DNA of 64,000 nt from Hyparrhenia diplandra (Eukaryota > Streptophyta > Magnoliopsida > Poales > Poaceae). The notes below the pieces were generated by a model that saw only the letters and a program-made list of their open reading frames with translations, ran no database searches and had not been told where the DNA came from. The DNA is taken from positions 105,098-169,097 of the forward strand of contig JADLZK010011586.1 of NCBI GenBank assembly GCA_015847255.1, in the 5' to 3' direction. This document shows positions 23,438 through 33,961 of this stretch, in pieces (the first letter of the stretch is position 1; the number at the start of each line of letters is the position of its first letter). A program made the translations under genes and the position numbers.

Positions 23438-23815
23438 GAGAATATATCTAGTGCAAACCCACATTTCGTGCAAACCCGTGCAAAACACGGTAAAAAGTCA
23501 TCTAAATTCACCAAAGAAATTACACATGTAGATGATATGATGATAAACAACCTTGTAAAAAATATCTTATCCAAACTTCGACTTCGTTTGTGAGATATAT
23601 AAATAACAAATTTCAAGCCGAAAAACTGAAAATTTGTCATTTTTATATCTCACAAACTTAAGTCGAAGTTTGGACATGATATTTTACAAGGTTGTGTATC
23701 ATCATATCATCTACATGTGTGATTTTTTGTTGAATTTAGATGACTTTTTTATCGTGGTTTGCACGGGTTTGCACGGGTTTGCAACTAAATGTTGGTTTGC
23801 ACTAGATATGTTCCC
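23438..23815. mobile_element. Foldback Mutator-like MITE (378 bp)
   Basis: The element is one long near-perfect palindrome. The left half (ATATCTAGTGCAAACC, GTCATCTAAATTCA, CATGTAGATGATATGATGAT, AACTTCGACTT) is repeated in reverse complement in the right half, with only a short centre around 23620-23640. A 9-bp direct repeat ATATATAAA flanks it (23429-23437 and 23816-23824), the TSD length of Mutator-like elements. It has no ORF. Confidence 0.85.
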
Positions 23816-24198
23816 ATATATAAAAGCTTCATACAGCCTTTCTAAAAAAAATAGAAGCTTCATACACTGATTAGTCATAGGTTGTAAACACGAATCTCTA
23901 AATATATATGCTTCACAAGATTTTGTATAGCTCATGCGGCGGTAACATGGTTTGATGGACTATTAGTTCTCGTGAGTTAAGAATTTGCAAATCCTAACTC
24001 TCCTATTTTGAACCTTTACTAGATCTTATTGTGTTAAGTTCCAATGGCCTAGGTTGACCCTTACTCGATCTCATCTCTCTCTGCCTCTCTCTCCTTCACA
24101 CAAACACACATCATCGCCTCTAGGTTTTGCAACATCTAATAAGGCGACTTAAGAACTAGTAAATCATGTACTCTTCGGATGTCCTGTCATGTAGCTAG

Positions 24199-24365
24199 CA
24201 GGGGCGAAGGCAAGTTATGACTAGGGGGTGCAAATGCACCACCCAAAAAATACAAAAACAGAGGATTTGATTAAAATTTCACCATATATGTACCCCCTAT
24301 TAGACTTCTCTATGCACCTACAAGGCAAGTGCACCACCCTCTGTTTTCATCTAGCTTCGCCACTG
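24199..24365. mobile_element. hAT-type MITE (167 bp)
   Basis: The terminal repeats CAGGGGCGAAGGCAAG and CTAGCTTCGCCACTG (reverse complement CAGTGGCGAAGCTAG) are flanked by the 8-bp TSD GTAGCTAG (24191-24198 and 24366-24373). Copy A carries the empty site GTCATGTAGCTAGACTCC at about 12463. It has no ORF. Confidence 0.9.
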
Positions 24366-24522
24366 GTAGCTAGACTCCATGCAAGCTGGTCCAAAAATAA
24401 TGTTGCCGCGTGACGATGCACATGCAGACCAGCAGCTAGGATCCAAATGGAATGACGCGTCAACGTGGCAAGTCAAGTCAATCTGCCACCTCAAAAAAAA
24501 TATTATACCTAGCTATCTACTA

Positions 24523-24651
24523 CCTCCGATCCATTCCAAGTTATAAAGCTTTTCTAGATACCTGAAGATATACACTTTGTCCACATATATACATAATAAG
24601 AGTAATAAATATAGAAAAGCTAAAATGTATTATAATTTAGAACGGAGGGAG
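24523..24651. mobile_element. Stowaway-like MITE (129 bp)
   Basis: CTCCGATCCATTCCAAGTTA on the left pairs with TATAATTTAGAACGGAGGGAG on the right, flanked by TA on both sides. The same insertion is present in altered form in copy A (12626-12710), so it predates the segmental duplication. Confidence 0.75.
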
Positions 24652-26016
24652 TATATATATCATAAAATCAAAGAATAAGGGGATTTTTCATCTCTTTTTT
24701 TCTTCCCAAGCTGCCTTGCGCCCTCCGTCTCGTATACATCCCTGGGCTGATCCGTGCTCATATATATATACGAGTTAGAACAACTTGCATCGAGTAATTA
24801 CTGCAACGTATGGGCACACTTGCTAGTGGGAAAGGAAAAAATTATTGCAACGTATGGGCACATATACGAGTTAGAACAACTTGCATCGAGTTGTGATTTT
24901 GTGATCGTACGCATGTGATGTTTGGTCTTTGCAAACACCCAGTCGAATGACGAAAGGTGAACCAAAAGTAAAGAGGGGTCAATTACAAAAACTACTGATG
25001 CATAAAAACTATATAAAATGTGAGATTGCGAAAGACTTTCAGAGTAAAAGACATGGCTAGCTAGTCCTCATATTTATAAATGTATGTCATGTCAAGGTTA
25101 CGAGATTCTTACGGTGGGTGAGCTCTTTTGTAAAACCGCCATCGTGCCGGGCAGCTAACTTTGCAGCGCATAGGCATAGGCGTGCCGCGCCGATGGCAGG
25201 CACAAACCGGTGTGAGGAGGCACGGTGACAAGACGTGGCGGCGGCTGGACGGCGCGGGCAGCGACGACAGCGTGCAAAGGACGGGCAAGGCTAAGTCACA
25301 AGGGAGGCGCCGGTGCAACGGCAGTGATGGCACGCGCAAGCGCGGAGCAAGGACAGCTGAGCAGCATATATAGGAGGTACGGCGTGGCGACGTATATATA
25401 GGAGGTACGGCGTACACATGCAGCAAAATCACAGGTCAAACGCCCTCGGTTTCTCCGGCCGGGGCGGTAGATGCGGAAGCCCACGACACGGTGTGGCCTG
25501 GCCACACGCGATCGATGATGGGGGGCACTGGTATATATGGGTACCCCGCCAGCGCAGATGCAGACATGCCAGCAGTGCAGCCAGCATATATAGGGCCACG
25601 ATGACGACGACGTCGACGGCGTGGAGGGCGGCAACAACGGCGCGGCAACGGCAAATGCAGCTGCGTGCGCAGTGCGGTGCTCGGTGGTCGTCGACGTGGC
25701 GTGCCAGTACGTGCCACAGGCGGCAGCTGCATCTGCCTGCACTGGCAAGTGCACAAGAGAGGCCGGTGGAGAGAAGATATTGAGCTGACGTGTGGGCCTG
25801 TAGAGTCTAGACCCATTTGCACGACTAATAAGATTCCAACCAAATTAACCTAGGCAATGACGCAATTCGTGATTATGGTTCATCATGGTACCAAGTCAAA
25901 CACGCCTTGTATATATATGTAGCCATACCAATTTTATGCAAGCAGCAGCAGTCCAAAGAACACGCGTGCGCGGCTTCGTTCCAAGAAAGCAGCTGCTGCC
26001 ACACACACACACATAT

Positions 26017-27163
26017 ATGGAGGACGCCACAGGCTGCGGCGTCGTCCATGTCGTCTCCCGGCGCATGGTGCGCCCGTTCACGCCGACGGTGAACGGTGGC
26101 TGCCATCTGCCGACGGTGAACGGGAACGGCTGCCATCGGCCCAAGTAGGAGGAGGAGGTCCAGGTGATCCACTTTACGCCGTGGGACCTACGCCTGATCA
26201 GCATCGACTACATCCAGAAGGGCATCCTCCTGCCCAAGCCTCCATCATCCTTTGGCGACAACGACGACAAGGACAACGACCTCGTCAACGCCCTCCAGTC
26301 CTCGTTCGCGTGCGCCCTGCGGATTTTCTACCCGTTCGCCGGCAGGCTCGCCTGCGAGGAGCATGGCGACGACGGGACCGTGTTCCACAGATGGTTCCTC
26401 GAGACATGTCCGGTGCCGATCCCCATGCCATTCGCCAAGCTGGAGCACATCGTGCGGCGGTTCAATCGCACGGTGGTGAAAGAGTGCTTCTTCACCTTCT
26501 CGACGGCGAGCGTCAAGAAGCTCAAGGCGCGGGCCAACGACGGATGGCCGGCACTGCCACGGCCACCATCTCGTCGCTACAGGCGGTGCTGGCGCACTTC
26601 TGGCGCGCCGTGTGCCGGGCCCGGCGCCTCCCTCCAGAGCAAAGCACGTTCTACTCGGTCGTCGTCGGGTGCCGCGGCCGCGTCAACGGCATACCGCCGG
26701 GCTACCTCGGCAACGCCTTGGTGTTCGGCAAGGCGGAGGCCACCGCCGGCGAGATCGAGGAGAAAGGGCTGGGGTGGACGGCGTGGCTGCTGAACCGCGC
26801 CGTGGCGTCGTTCGACGAGGCGACCATGAGAGAGTCGCTGGAGCGGTGGGTCCGGAAGCCGGACTTCACGTACATGGACAACCTGTCCTCCGCCGGCACG
26901 GCGCTCATCACCGGGAGCTCGCCGAGGTTCGACGTGTTCGGGAACGACTTCGGGTGGGGGAAGCCGCTGGCCGTCCGGAGCGGCGCCGGGAACAAGGCCG
27001 ACGGCAAGGCCACGGTCTTCGAGGGGCCGGAACGAGGAGGGAGTATATCGCTAGAGGTGTGCATCGCGCCGGACGCACTCGAGAGGCTCATTGCCGACCA
27101 GGAGTTTATGCACGTGGTGAGCACGCAAGAGACGACAGTGACGCAACCTAGGAAGGGGCCTTG
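26017..27163 (+). pseudogene. BAHD acyltransferase pseudogene, copy B
   Basis: This is the paralogue of the copy A gene and starts at the equivalent ATG (MEDATGCGVVHVVSRRMV). An in-frame TAG at 26146-26148 follows CHRPK. The same frame then resumes with IHFTPWDLRLISIDYIQKG. At about 26385 the frame jumps from DDGT to VFHRWFLETC. About 350 bases present in copy A (14653-15005) are gone, and they include the catalytic HXXXD. The junction has a 4-nt microhomology, GTGT. A 1-nt loss near 26541 shifts the frame. From there the reading is open to the end: ATISSLQAVLAHFWRAVC, FGKAEATAGEIEEKGLGW, DFGWG at 26946-26960, and LEVCIAPDALERLIADQEF, with the stop at 27162-27164. Without the active-site histidine it cannot be a working BAHD enzyme even if expressed. 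Confidence 0.88.
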
Positions 27164-27164
27164 A

Positions 27165-28148
27165 GCTTGCTCTGCTTCCGACGCGACTCATTCCCTACAT
27201 TTTCTTAGATTGAATCAAGATGATAGCTAGGTTACATCAACGCAGGGGATCGGCGCGACACTACAGCTATAGGCCTACATCAACGCAGCGCCTCCTCGGC
27301 TCCTTGCCCTCCTTGCCGCTTGGCAATCAGCAACAGCCGGCCGGTGGGCGGAGGCACTGAGGCAAGTCAATCGACGACAGCGCCGGCGCCGGAGGGGAGA
27401 GCTAGCGTGCAGGCTGCTGTGATCGATCTGCTTCAGTGACAACAGAGCAAATACCCTTTCTCTCTCAAAATAAATAAATAAACAACAACAACAACAACAG
27501 AGCATACCCTGCTCTGCTGACCAGCCTATCTATCATCCGGTACAACAGTAAGCAGCAACATGTGCATAGTTGTTCTTTGCATTGGATGTCCACCTATATA
27601 TGAGTAGCTACCATCAACCAAACGGCCAACATGCATGCATGGTTTACATGTAGTACATCCACAAAAGCAGAGGCTCATATGTACTATAAATCAATCACAC
27701 TATCACAAACATTATCGTATTTGATTCTTGAAGCTTAATGATTCATAGCATACATACACTCACTCGTCGTAGATAGCAAGCACTCCCACGTACATGAGCA
27801 ACAATAATCAAATCGCACACCAAACTTGCAGCCATGCACACGCTGCTTATTACAGTAGTATGTATCAGCTGCTATACAGCAGACAGACACTCATGGTTCA
27901 TCAAGCTAAAGCCATACATGCATATAGATAAACCAAACAAACACAGGAAAAAATGCAGGCAGCAGGTGGCCGAAGGCGCCAGCCGCACTCGCAAGTCGCA
28001 ACGCACCACCACCAGGCCTGCTGGTGACCCCAGCATCCACCGCCTGGCCGTACGTCTTTCTTATTTCAAAAACCAAACACACAGAAGAGCAATGCCAACG
28101 CAAACGGCGCAGCTGGCCAACTCGGCCGGACGCCGTCGAAGGCAGGAG
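27165..28148. other. Intergenic; 3' flank of the NLR-like gene
   Basis: No gene is seen. The part from about 28030 is transcribed-looking flank of the minus-strand NLR gene, because a diverged copy of it occurs at 43128-43520. A short AAC/AAAT-rich stretch lies near 27468-27500. Plus-strand ORFs at 27834-28310 are not conserved in the second copy and are taken as chance. Confidence 0.5.
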
Positions 28149-31100
28149 CTACCTGAAGCCCCATACCTTGGATTTCTGTTTCACACAATCAACACGCAGG
28201 CAGGCAGCATCCACCGCACCACTGACGACCAACGTAGAAGCAACAGCAGAGATGCATTCTACCTTGAGAATGAGCTAGTTTCCATCACCTGGTGGCAGCA
28301 GAGTGAGTGAGTACGTGAATTAATTAATTGGCATGGGGTAGCTAGCTACAAAACAACAGATGCACGCACTCGTCAACACGTACGTATAAATGTACCTACT
28401 TATTATTATTACCTGAGAACGGAGCCCCTGAGGTTGCGCCTCTTGCAGTAGCGCGAGTGCACCGGTGCCTCGTACAGGGAAGGGTGGTGTCCAGAGTCCA
28501 CCCCGTCCCACTCCAGCGTCCCACATGTCTTTCTCCATCATCTCCATGACCGGCCTCCCCGTGCCGGGCTCGCGGTCCTTCAAGGCCGGCAGCCGGCGCA
28601 GGCTCCAACATCCCCTGATCTTGATGGTCTCCAATGCAGGCGCCAACATCTCGGCGCCCTCACATATCTGCTGCAGTGCCGGCAGGTCGTGCAGGTGGAT
28701 GCTGATCAGCTTCGGGAACTTGACGCTTGTGTGCTGGTACTTCTCGCTACCCGGTACGAAGATGTGCCTGAGCTCGCCGCAGTGGATGATGTGAAGGGTC
28801 TCCAGGCTGGGGAAGGAGGGGGGCGTGCCCATTGCCAGTCCAAACTGGAGGCTTGGACAACAGCGCAGGTGGAAGTGTCGTAGGCTTCTGAAGTGATCAG
28901 GGTCGATGACACCTCTGCTCCATACACAACGAGCCATCAGGAGATCTGATACCCATATGGTCTCCAGCCTACCCCAATAATCCACTGCACTCGGAGGAAA
29001 GACGGCGTGCAAGTTGGGGCACCTCTCGACCCGACACCACTTAAGGGATTTCCATTCTTTGGGCATAGTATTGCTATAGGTCGAGACATCATGCACATGC
29101 AGGGATTGAGTATGCCATTTCATCAATGAAGCCAAATTAGCACCAGGGTCTGCCTCCACCTCATTCTGCATGCTATGGCTTCCATCACCAATCTCGACAT
29201 GGCAATCCAGTTGTCCCGTTGGGCCCAGTGGAAAGTCCTGCATCGGGGATGGGCCATCACCAACCTTGGTAAAGACATCACCATACATGTCTCTTGAAGC
29301 TATATCATAGTGTCGTTGATGCCTAATGGACCCAATCGCCTTCTCCTTGTTTGTTGTTGCTTCAAGCTGAATAGTCTCCATGCATGTAGCTGAAGACGTG
29401 ATGCTGATGATGAAACAATGGGCATCAGGAGGTGCACTATTTATAGGAGCCCAAAGGGACCGAGCAAGCCTAGCATCCACAAAGATTGCGTGCACCTGCA
29501 GCTTGAAGGACTTTTGTTGGGTGCAAAGGGACAATGGCTGAGCACATCCAACTCTAGGCCGTGTGTCTATGTAGATCAACTCTAGCAGCTTCGGTCGTTG
29601 CTCATATGAGCCCCATTTTATTGCACGAAGGTTCTCACAGCCCAGCAGGAAGAGCCTCTTGAGCCTCGGGACATCCACCACCACAGCTCCAAAGTCAAGT
29701 ATCTTAATCGCACATCCTGAAAGGTCTAGCTCCTCCAGGTTGGGAAGCCCACGCAAGAACACATCCTGTAACAATGTGCAACCTTCTAGAGATATCTTGT
29801 TGGCTCTGACATCCTTCTGATCTACATTAGATGGATGATGCTCTGGACGAGAACTCATTGGAGGTAGCTTGCCGGTAGATGTCCAATGGGATGTTGGTCC
29901 ATAACCATCAAAACTAAATGATCTTAGTGAGGAGTTGGCCAGCACAACATTCTCAAGCCCAGCACAACCATCTAGAACAAGTACTTGAAGTTTGCTTGCC
30001 TCTGATAAGCTTCCAGGAAGGCTTTTCATGTCACGGTTACCAGACAAATCAAGTATTTCTAGATGCTTCTTATCCACAAATGAGTTGTCAGCGTCCATGG
30101 ATGTCTCTTCCTGATGTGTAGGATTGATTATCCGAAGTCTTTGAAGATAAGGTAGCCTTCTCTGTAATAATTGACCCATATACTGCCAGCTCCTGTTAAC
30201 TCCTTGTATATTTAGCTCTGTGAGATTATCCATAAGACCTATCTTTTTTTCAGATAAGATCTCACCCCAGTATGTGTAACGCAGGTCAAGCACCGACAGG
30301 TTATGCAGAAATGTCCACTTGGTGATACAATCCCCTCCTTCAAGTTCACTAGTTGTATTATTCTGATGTGTGCAGTTGCGCAACCCAAGGAACCTTAATG
30401 TACTGCAGTAGAGGAAAGGAGGGGATAAAAAACTGAAGGCACAATAGGAGAGAATTAGAACACCAAGTTTGCTGCACTGTTTAAACAAGGTGTTTGGTAA
30501 CCTAGGTGCACTTATAGTCTTGTCAAATGATAGGAACACTGTTGATGTCCTTGCCAGCAAAGTTTGCAAGTTGCCTTGAACTATGTTATTCTTTGCGGCG
30601 ATAGAAATCCAACGGTAAGGCCTGTTTTCATATTTATCAATGTTACCATCATCTTCGTCTTCAACTAGCACACGAGGAAACTTCGGATGTTCTGTCATCT
30701 TAGCAAACACCCTACCAAGTAGGGAATCATCACCGTTAAAGTTTATTTCTGAATCCAATGCATTGCTAATCTCCCTAGCTCTATCCCCTTCTGGGATGAT
30801 CCCATCACATATCCAGAAGTTGGGAGCATGAGCTGCCCACTCCAATCCAAAGGTGTTGCGAGAATTGCGGCGCAGGAAAAACCCATAGCGACAACAATCT
30901 ATGACCATTGTTAAGTTGATGTCCCTCATAATAAATGGATAGCGAGCAGCTATGTTGGTGGCCTCTTCACAAAATAGTGCATTAAGCTGTGAGGCTGTTA
31001 AACTGGGGGGTCGCTTTCTGGTATTAATGAGAAGGGCTGGTGCGCGTCTTAACTGGTCTGCTATTTTATGAATATCTTCGAGCTCATGCATTGCTACGAA

Positions 31101-31721
31101 CCTTCTTCTAAATGTCCATATTATCGTGCCACCATATTCTGGAATACCAAAGTCAGCACTGAGAGCAACCACATCATTACTTCCATTAAGAAAAAACATG
31201 ACAAATCTACTTAGCTTCAGGGTTTGGTAAATCATGGCTGAAACTTGTCGCACCACATCCCTAGTGCCTTGGTCTACACCATTGAAGTCATCCTCCTCAT
31301 CTTGCTCGTCAAGCATGGCCGTGATCTTCTGATCAAGTTTCAGTGCCTCTGCGATTCTTCTCTGCATCACCCTTTTACTTTCCCACCTTGAGCAATCAAT
31401 ATAAATGGTTCTGTCAAAGCATAATTCTGGAGGAGGATCTTTCATGGATGGAAGCGCCTGTGCTATGGATCTAAGAACCGTGCTTGCCCCAAAGCCATTC
31501 CAGCCATCGAAGTAGATGATGTTGTTGTTGGGGTTTCTCTGAATATGACGGAGTATTTCCTCTCTAGCACCGACAACATCTATTGCGTCGAGCGCCTGAA
31601 AAAAATGCAGGAATAATAGCTACTACTTAAGATCCTCTCGTCATACATGTAAAGAATTCGGTACTGCTAGGGGCGTGTATATATGCATAAAACATGAGGG
31701 TAGCGGTACCTCTGTTTTCAT
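28149..31721 (-). CDS. NLR-like protein with degenerate NB site and LRRs
   Basis: This is a likely immune-receptor relative of a grass NB-LRR family. The model is exon 1 (31721-31710, MKTE), a 114-nt GT-AG intron, and exon 2 from 31595 (ALDAIDVVGAREEILRHIQR). The P-loop position reads FDGWNGFGASTVLRS (residues 33-47), with no Walker A lysine. The kinase-2 position reads FVMFFLNGSND (about 135-145), without the aspartate pair. The RNBS-B position reads TIIWTFRRRF, and WICDGII lies about 265-271. Leucine-rich repeats follow from about 375 (LEILDLSGNRDMKSLPGS, LPNLEELDLSGCAIKIL). No CC, TIR or MHD motif is visible. The open frame runs to 28320 (about 1095 residues), but its last 60 or so residues look out of frame. 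Shifting by a missing 2 nt near 28514-28518 gives LEWDGVDSGHHPSLYEAP and then RRNLRGSVL, a donor at 28412, and a short last exon at 28152 ending R-stop (1066 residues). That matches the family's usual ending. Either a recent frameshift or a sequence error is possible. Confidence 0.85.
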
Positions 31722-32146
31722 GATGGGACTCTTCCTCAACTGGACAAGAGAAATTAATTAATACACACTCAGACGATCATCCTCGGATCAAATTAACCCA
31801 TGATCAGCAGATCAATCAGCTATTTGACCTGTGAGCTCACGTGAGTCGATCAGTACTAGTAAAAATATACAGGCACGCAGGATCATATTGTTATAACTAC
31901 TCCAAATGGCCAATACCTTTTGTAATTTCTGTCGAGATGATCAAGTAAGTTGGCCAATACAGTATTGAAGCCAAGTGAGGTAGCCAGCCATGGATCAATC
32001 CTCCCGCCAATAAACGTACTGGTAGTGGTAGTTGATGAATCAAATCAAAGACCTCTCCAGAGACACCAACTTGCATTGTAAGTAAGAGTGTACTGTCAGC
32101 AACTCGGATGAAGCAGGAACATCATTATAGTTGTTGAAGAATCACA
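31722..32146. promoter_or_regulatory. Probable 5' region of the NLR-like gene
   Basis: This lies directly upstream of the minus-strand start codon. I could not fix a TATA box or transcription start. A diverged relative of its first part occurs at 36240-36600, which suggests it belongs to the duplicated gene unit. Confidence 0.35.
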
Positions 32147-32378
32147 GGTGGCTGTTGGGCCGCGCTAGGGTCCACAGAGCGCCGGCCCAACCCGAGGGTG
32201 AAGGGTCGCCGGCAACGAATGGGCTCAGTAGGCGTGAGCTACGTTACACGAGTACGGGTACGGGTGGCTGTTGGGCCGCGCCAGGGTCCACAGAGCGCCG
32301 GCCCAACCCGAGGGCGAAGGGTCGCCGGCAACGAATGGGCTCAGTAGGCGTGACTACGTTACACTAGTACGGGTACGG
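32147..32378 (+). repeat. Two-unit tandem repeat, 116-bp period
   Basis: GGTGGCTGTTGGGCCGCGC starts at 32147 and 32263. The two copies differ by only a few bases. Each unit ends in the left terminus of the adjoining hAT-like element (CTACGTTACAC...GTACGGGTACGGG), so the repeat arose after that element had landed. Confidence 0.85.
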
Positions 32379-32532
32379 GTATGCGATACGATCACGCATC
32401 GGATACGCGGATACGCACTTTCTTAAAAAGAAAACCCACTAAAACGGTGTATCCGAGTATCCGTATCCGAAAGTATCCGGCGAGTATCGGATACCGGGTA
32501 CGCCACCCCCTTGAAGTATCCGTGTAACATAG
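32354..32532. mobile_element. hAT-like MITE (179 bp)
   Basis: The left end CTACGTTACACTAGTAC and right end GTATCCGTGTAACATAG are inverted repeats. GGCGTGAG follows the right end at 32533-32540, and GGCGTGA precedes the left end (the full GGCGTGAG is kept in the upstream tandem unit), an 8-bp TSD. The interior is full of GTATCCG/CGGATAC words. Confidence 0.65.
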
Positions 32533-32540
32533 GGCGTGAG

Positions 32541-33477
32541 TTCTGAGTGCCTGCAAAAAGGGCAGATTTGTATGAACCAAACTCTTCTTCTGAAAACTAA
32601 ACCAAAGCTGCCAGCACCCTGAATTCCGTTTCCTTCCCCTGCTGCTCTTGCATCGTTCTGCCAAATTCCGCCATCCTGCTAGAATGCTAGATGCTCTGTC
32701 CTAACATGCATGTATGTACTCGGATTGACCCATGAATACATACACGCATGCTCATGTACAACATTACTACCATCCTAACATGAAATTTTGTCATTGTTTG
32801 GCTATAGAAAAAAAAAAAGTAAATTGTTTCCTGTAAGTTGTCCTTTTAATTGTACTAGTTGATTATGTAAGATTGTTGCCTAAAATTAGAATTTTCAGGC
32901 ACCTGAAATGTAGCTGCTCCTAATGTAGACAACATTAATTAATTGCTAGAGCATCCCCAAGAGTTTTTTTTTCTAAATCTCACTCTCTAAATCATCATTT
33001 TAGGAGCCATTTGTATAAAAATCGCTTTCTATATCTTTCCACTCTCCAACAGTGTATATCTCATGCTCACTCTAGAGAGTCATTCTCGTTTTCTATTTTA
33101 TTTTCAACTAAATGCATATTGAAGTTATATAGAGGTGCCATGCAAAGGGAAACACTATGGATATGGATGAAAAAACATATAGATTAATAATTGGTACATT
33201 GAAACAACTATATAGGACAACATTATATCTATTGACTCTACTGTGTTGGAAAATAAACAAAATTGAAAAGCATCAATCACTTTAATTAATATCCATAGTT
33301 TAAGCTATTGGCTACAACAAGAGCCACCATAGTTTCAGCTAATGTTTAGTAATTGATACATTTATCACAACCGGATAAAGACAACATAGTTTTTTTTTAT
33401 TAGTTAGAGGTATATTAAACAGTAACTAATTCTTATGTGTTCTAAGATTCTGCCCATGCGAGAGCACTGGTGATGGA

Positions 33478-33478
<1 letters not shown>
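32541..33478. other. AT-rich intergenic sequence
   Basis: No gene, RNA or clearly bounded element was recognised here. One possible MITE fragment lies around 32945-33110 (AAATCTCACTCTCTAAATC). Confidence 0.4.
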
Positions 33479-33522
<44 letters not shown>

Positions 33523-33879
33523 AAAATCTTTTCTACTCGAGGGAGTAGTTACTCCCATATGTATATCTCTAGATTTAGGGTGTATATGACCGAACAAAGT
33601 GTATGTAGATGAAGTATATAATCATACTAGACCATCTAGGGTGATATTTATGTTAAGTATGCATACATACGTAGAGTATGTGGATATACTTTTTTTTATA
33701 TATAAAAAGAGTAGTGGCATTTTTGGTAAATATTAAAAATATGGGTTCCTTCAATTTTTTTTAGTAGTAAGATTTGAAGTATCTTAATATGAGTATATAA
33801 ACATACTCAAACTGCTAAATTAGTATGAACACATACGCTAATGTGTTTTTGAAGATGGGAGTAACTAGGAGTATAAAAA

Positions 33880-33959
<80 letters not shown>
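33479..33959. mobile_element. Micron-like element flanked by (TA)n microsatellites
   Basis: A 362-base core (33520-33881) sits between a 41-base TA run (33479-33519) and a 78-base TA run (33882-33959). The core starts GGGAAAATCTTTTCTACTCG, ends GGAGTATAAAAAC, and has no terminal inverted repeat or ORF. This arrangement fits the rice micron class, which sits in TA microsatellites. The ORFs made of YI repeats are microsatellite translations. Confidence 0.6.

Positions 33960-33961
<2 letters not shown>

Larger units (their letters stand above)
17596..27118 (+). repeat. Segmental duplication, copy B
   Basis: This is the direct repeat partner of 7916-15752. It is longer because of an internal 454-bp tandem duplication, a Helitron with about 0.8 kb of additional unrelated sequence (22294-23117), a Mutator-type MITE and a hAT MITE. 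It lacks the LINE and the solo LTR of copy A. The order of shared blocks is the same. Parts not covered by other entries (for example 19220-20705 and 24660-26016) are AT-rich intergenic sequence with no gene seen. Confidence 0.85.

Noticed and set aside
27834..28310. 158-codon plus-strand ORF
   Set aside because: It lies antisense in the NLR 3' flank, and the diverged second copy at 43128-43520 does not keep it open.
32147..32378. Repeat-spacer pattern considered as a CRISPR-like array
   Set aside because: Only two long units with no unique spacers, in a plant nuclear context.
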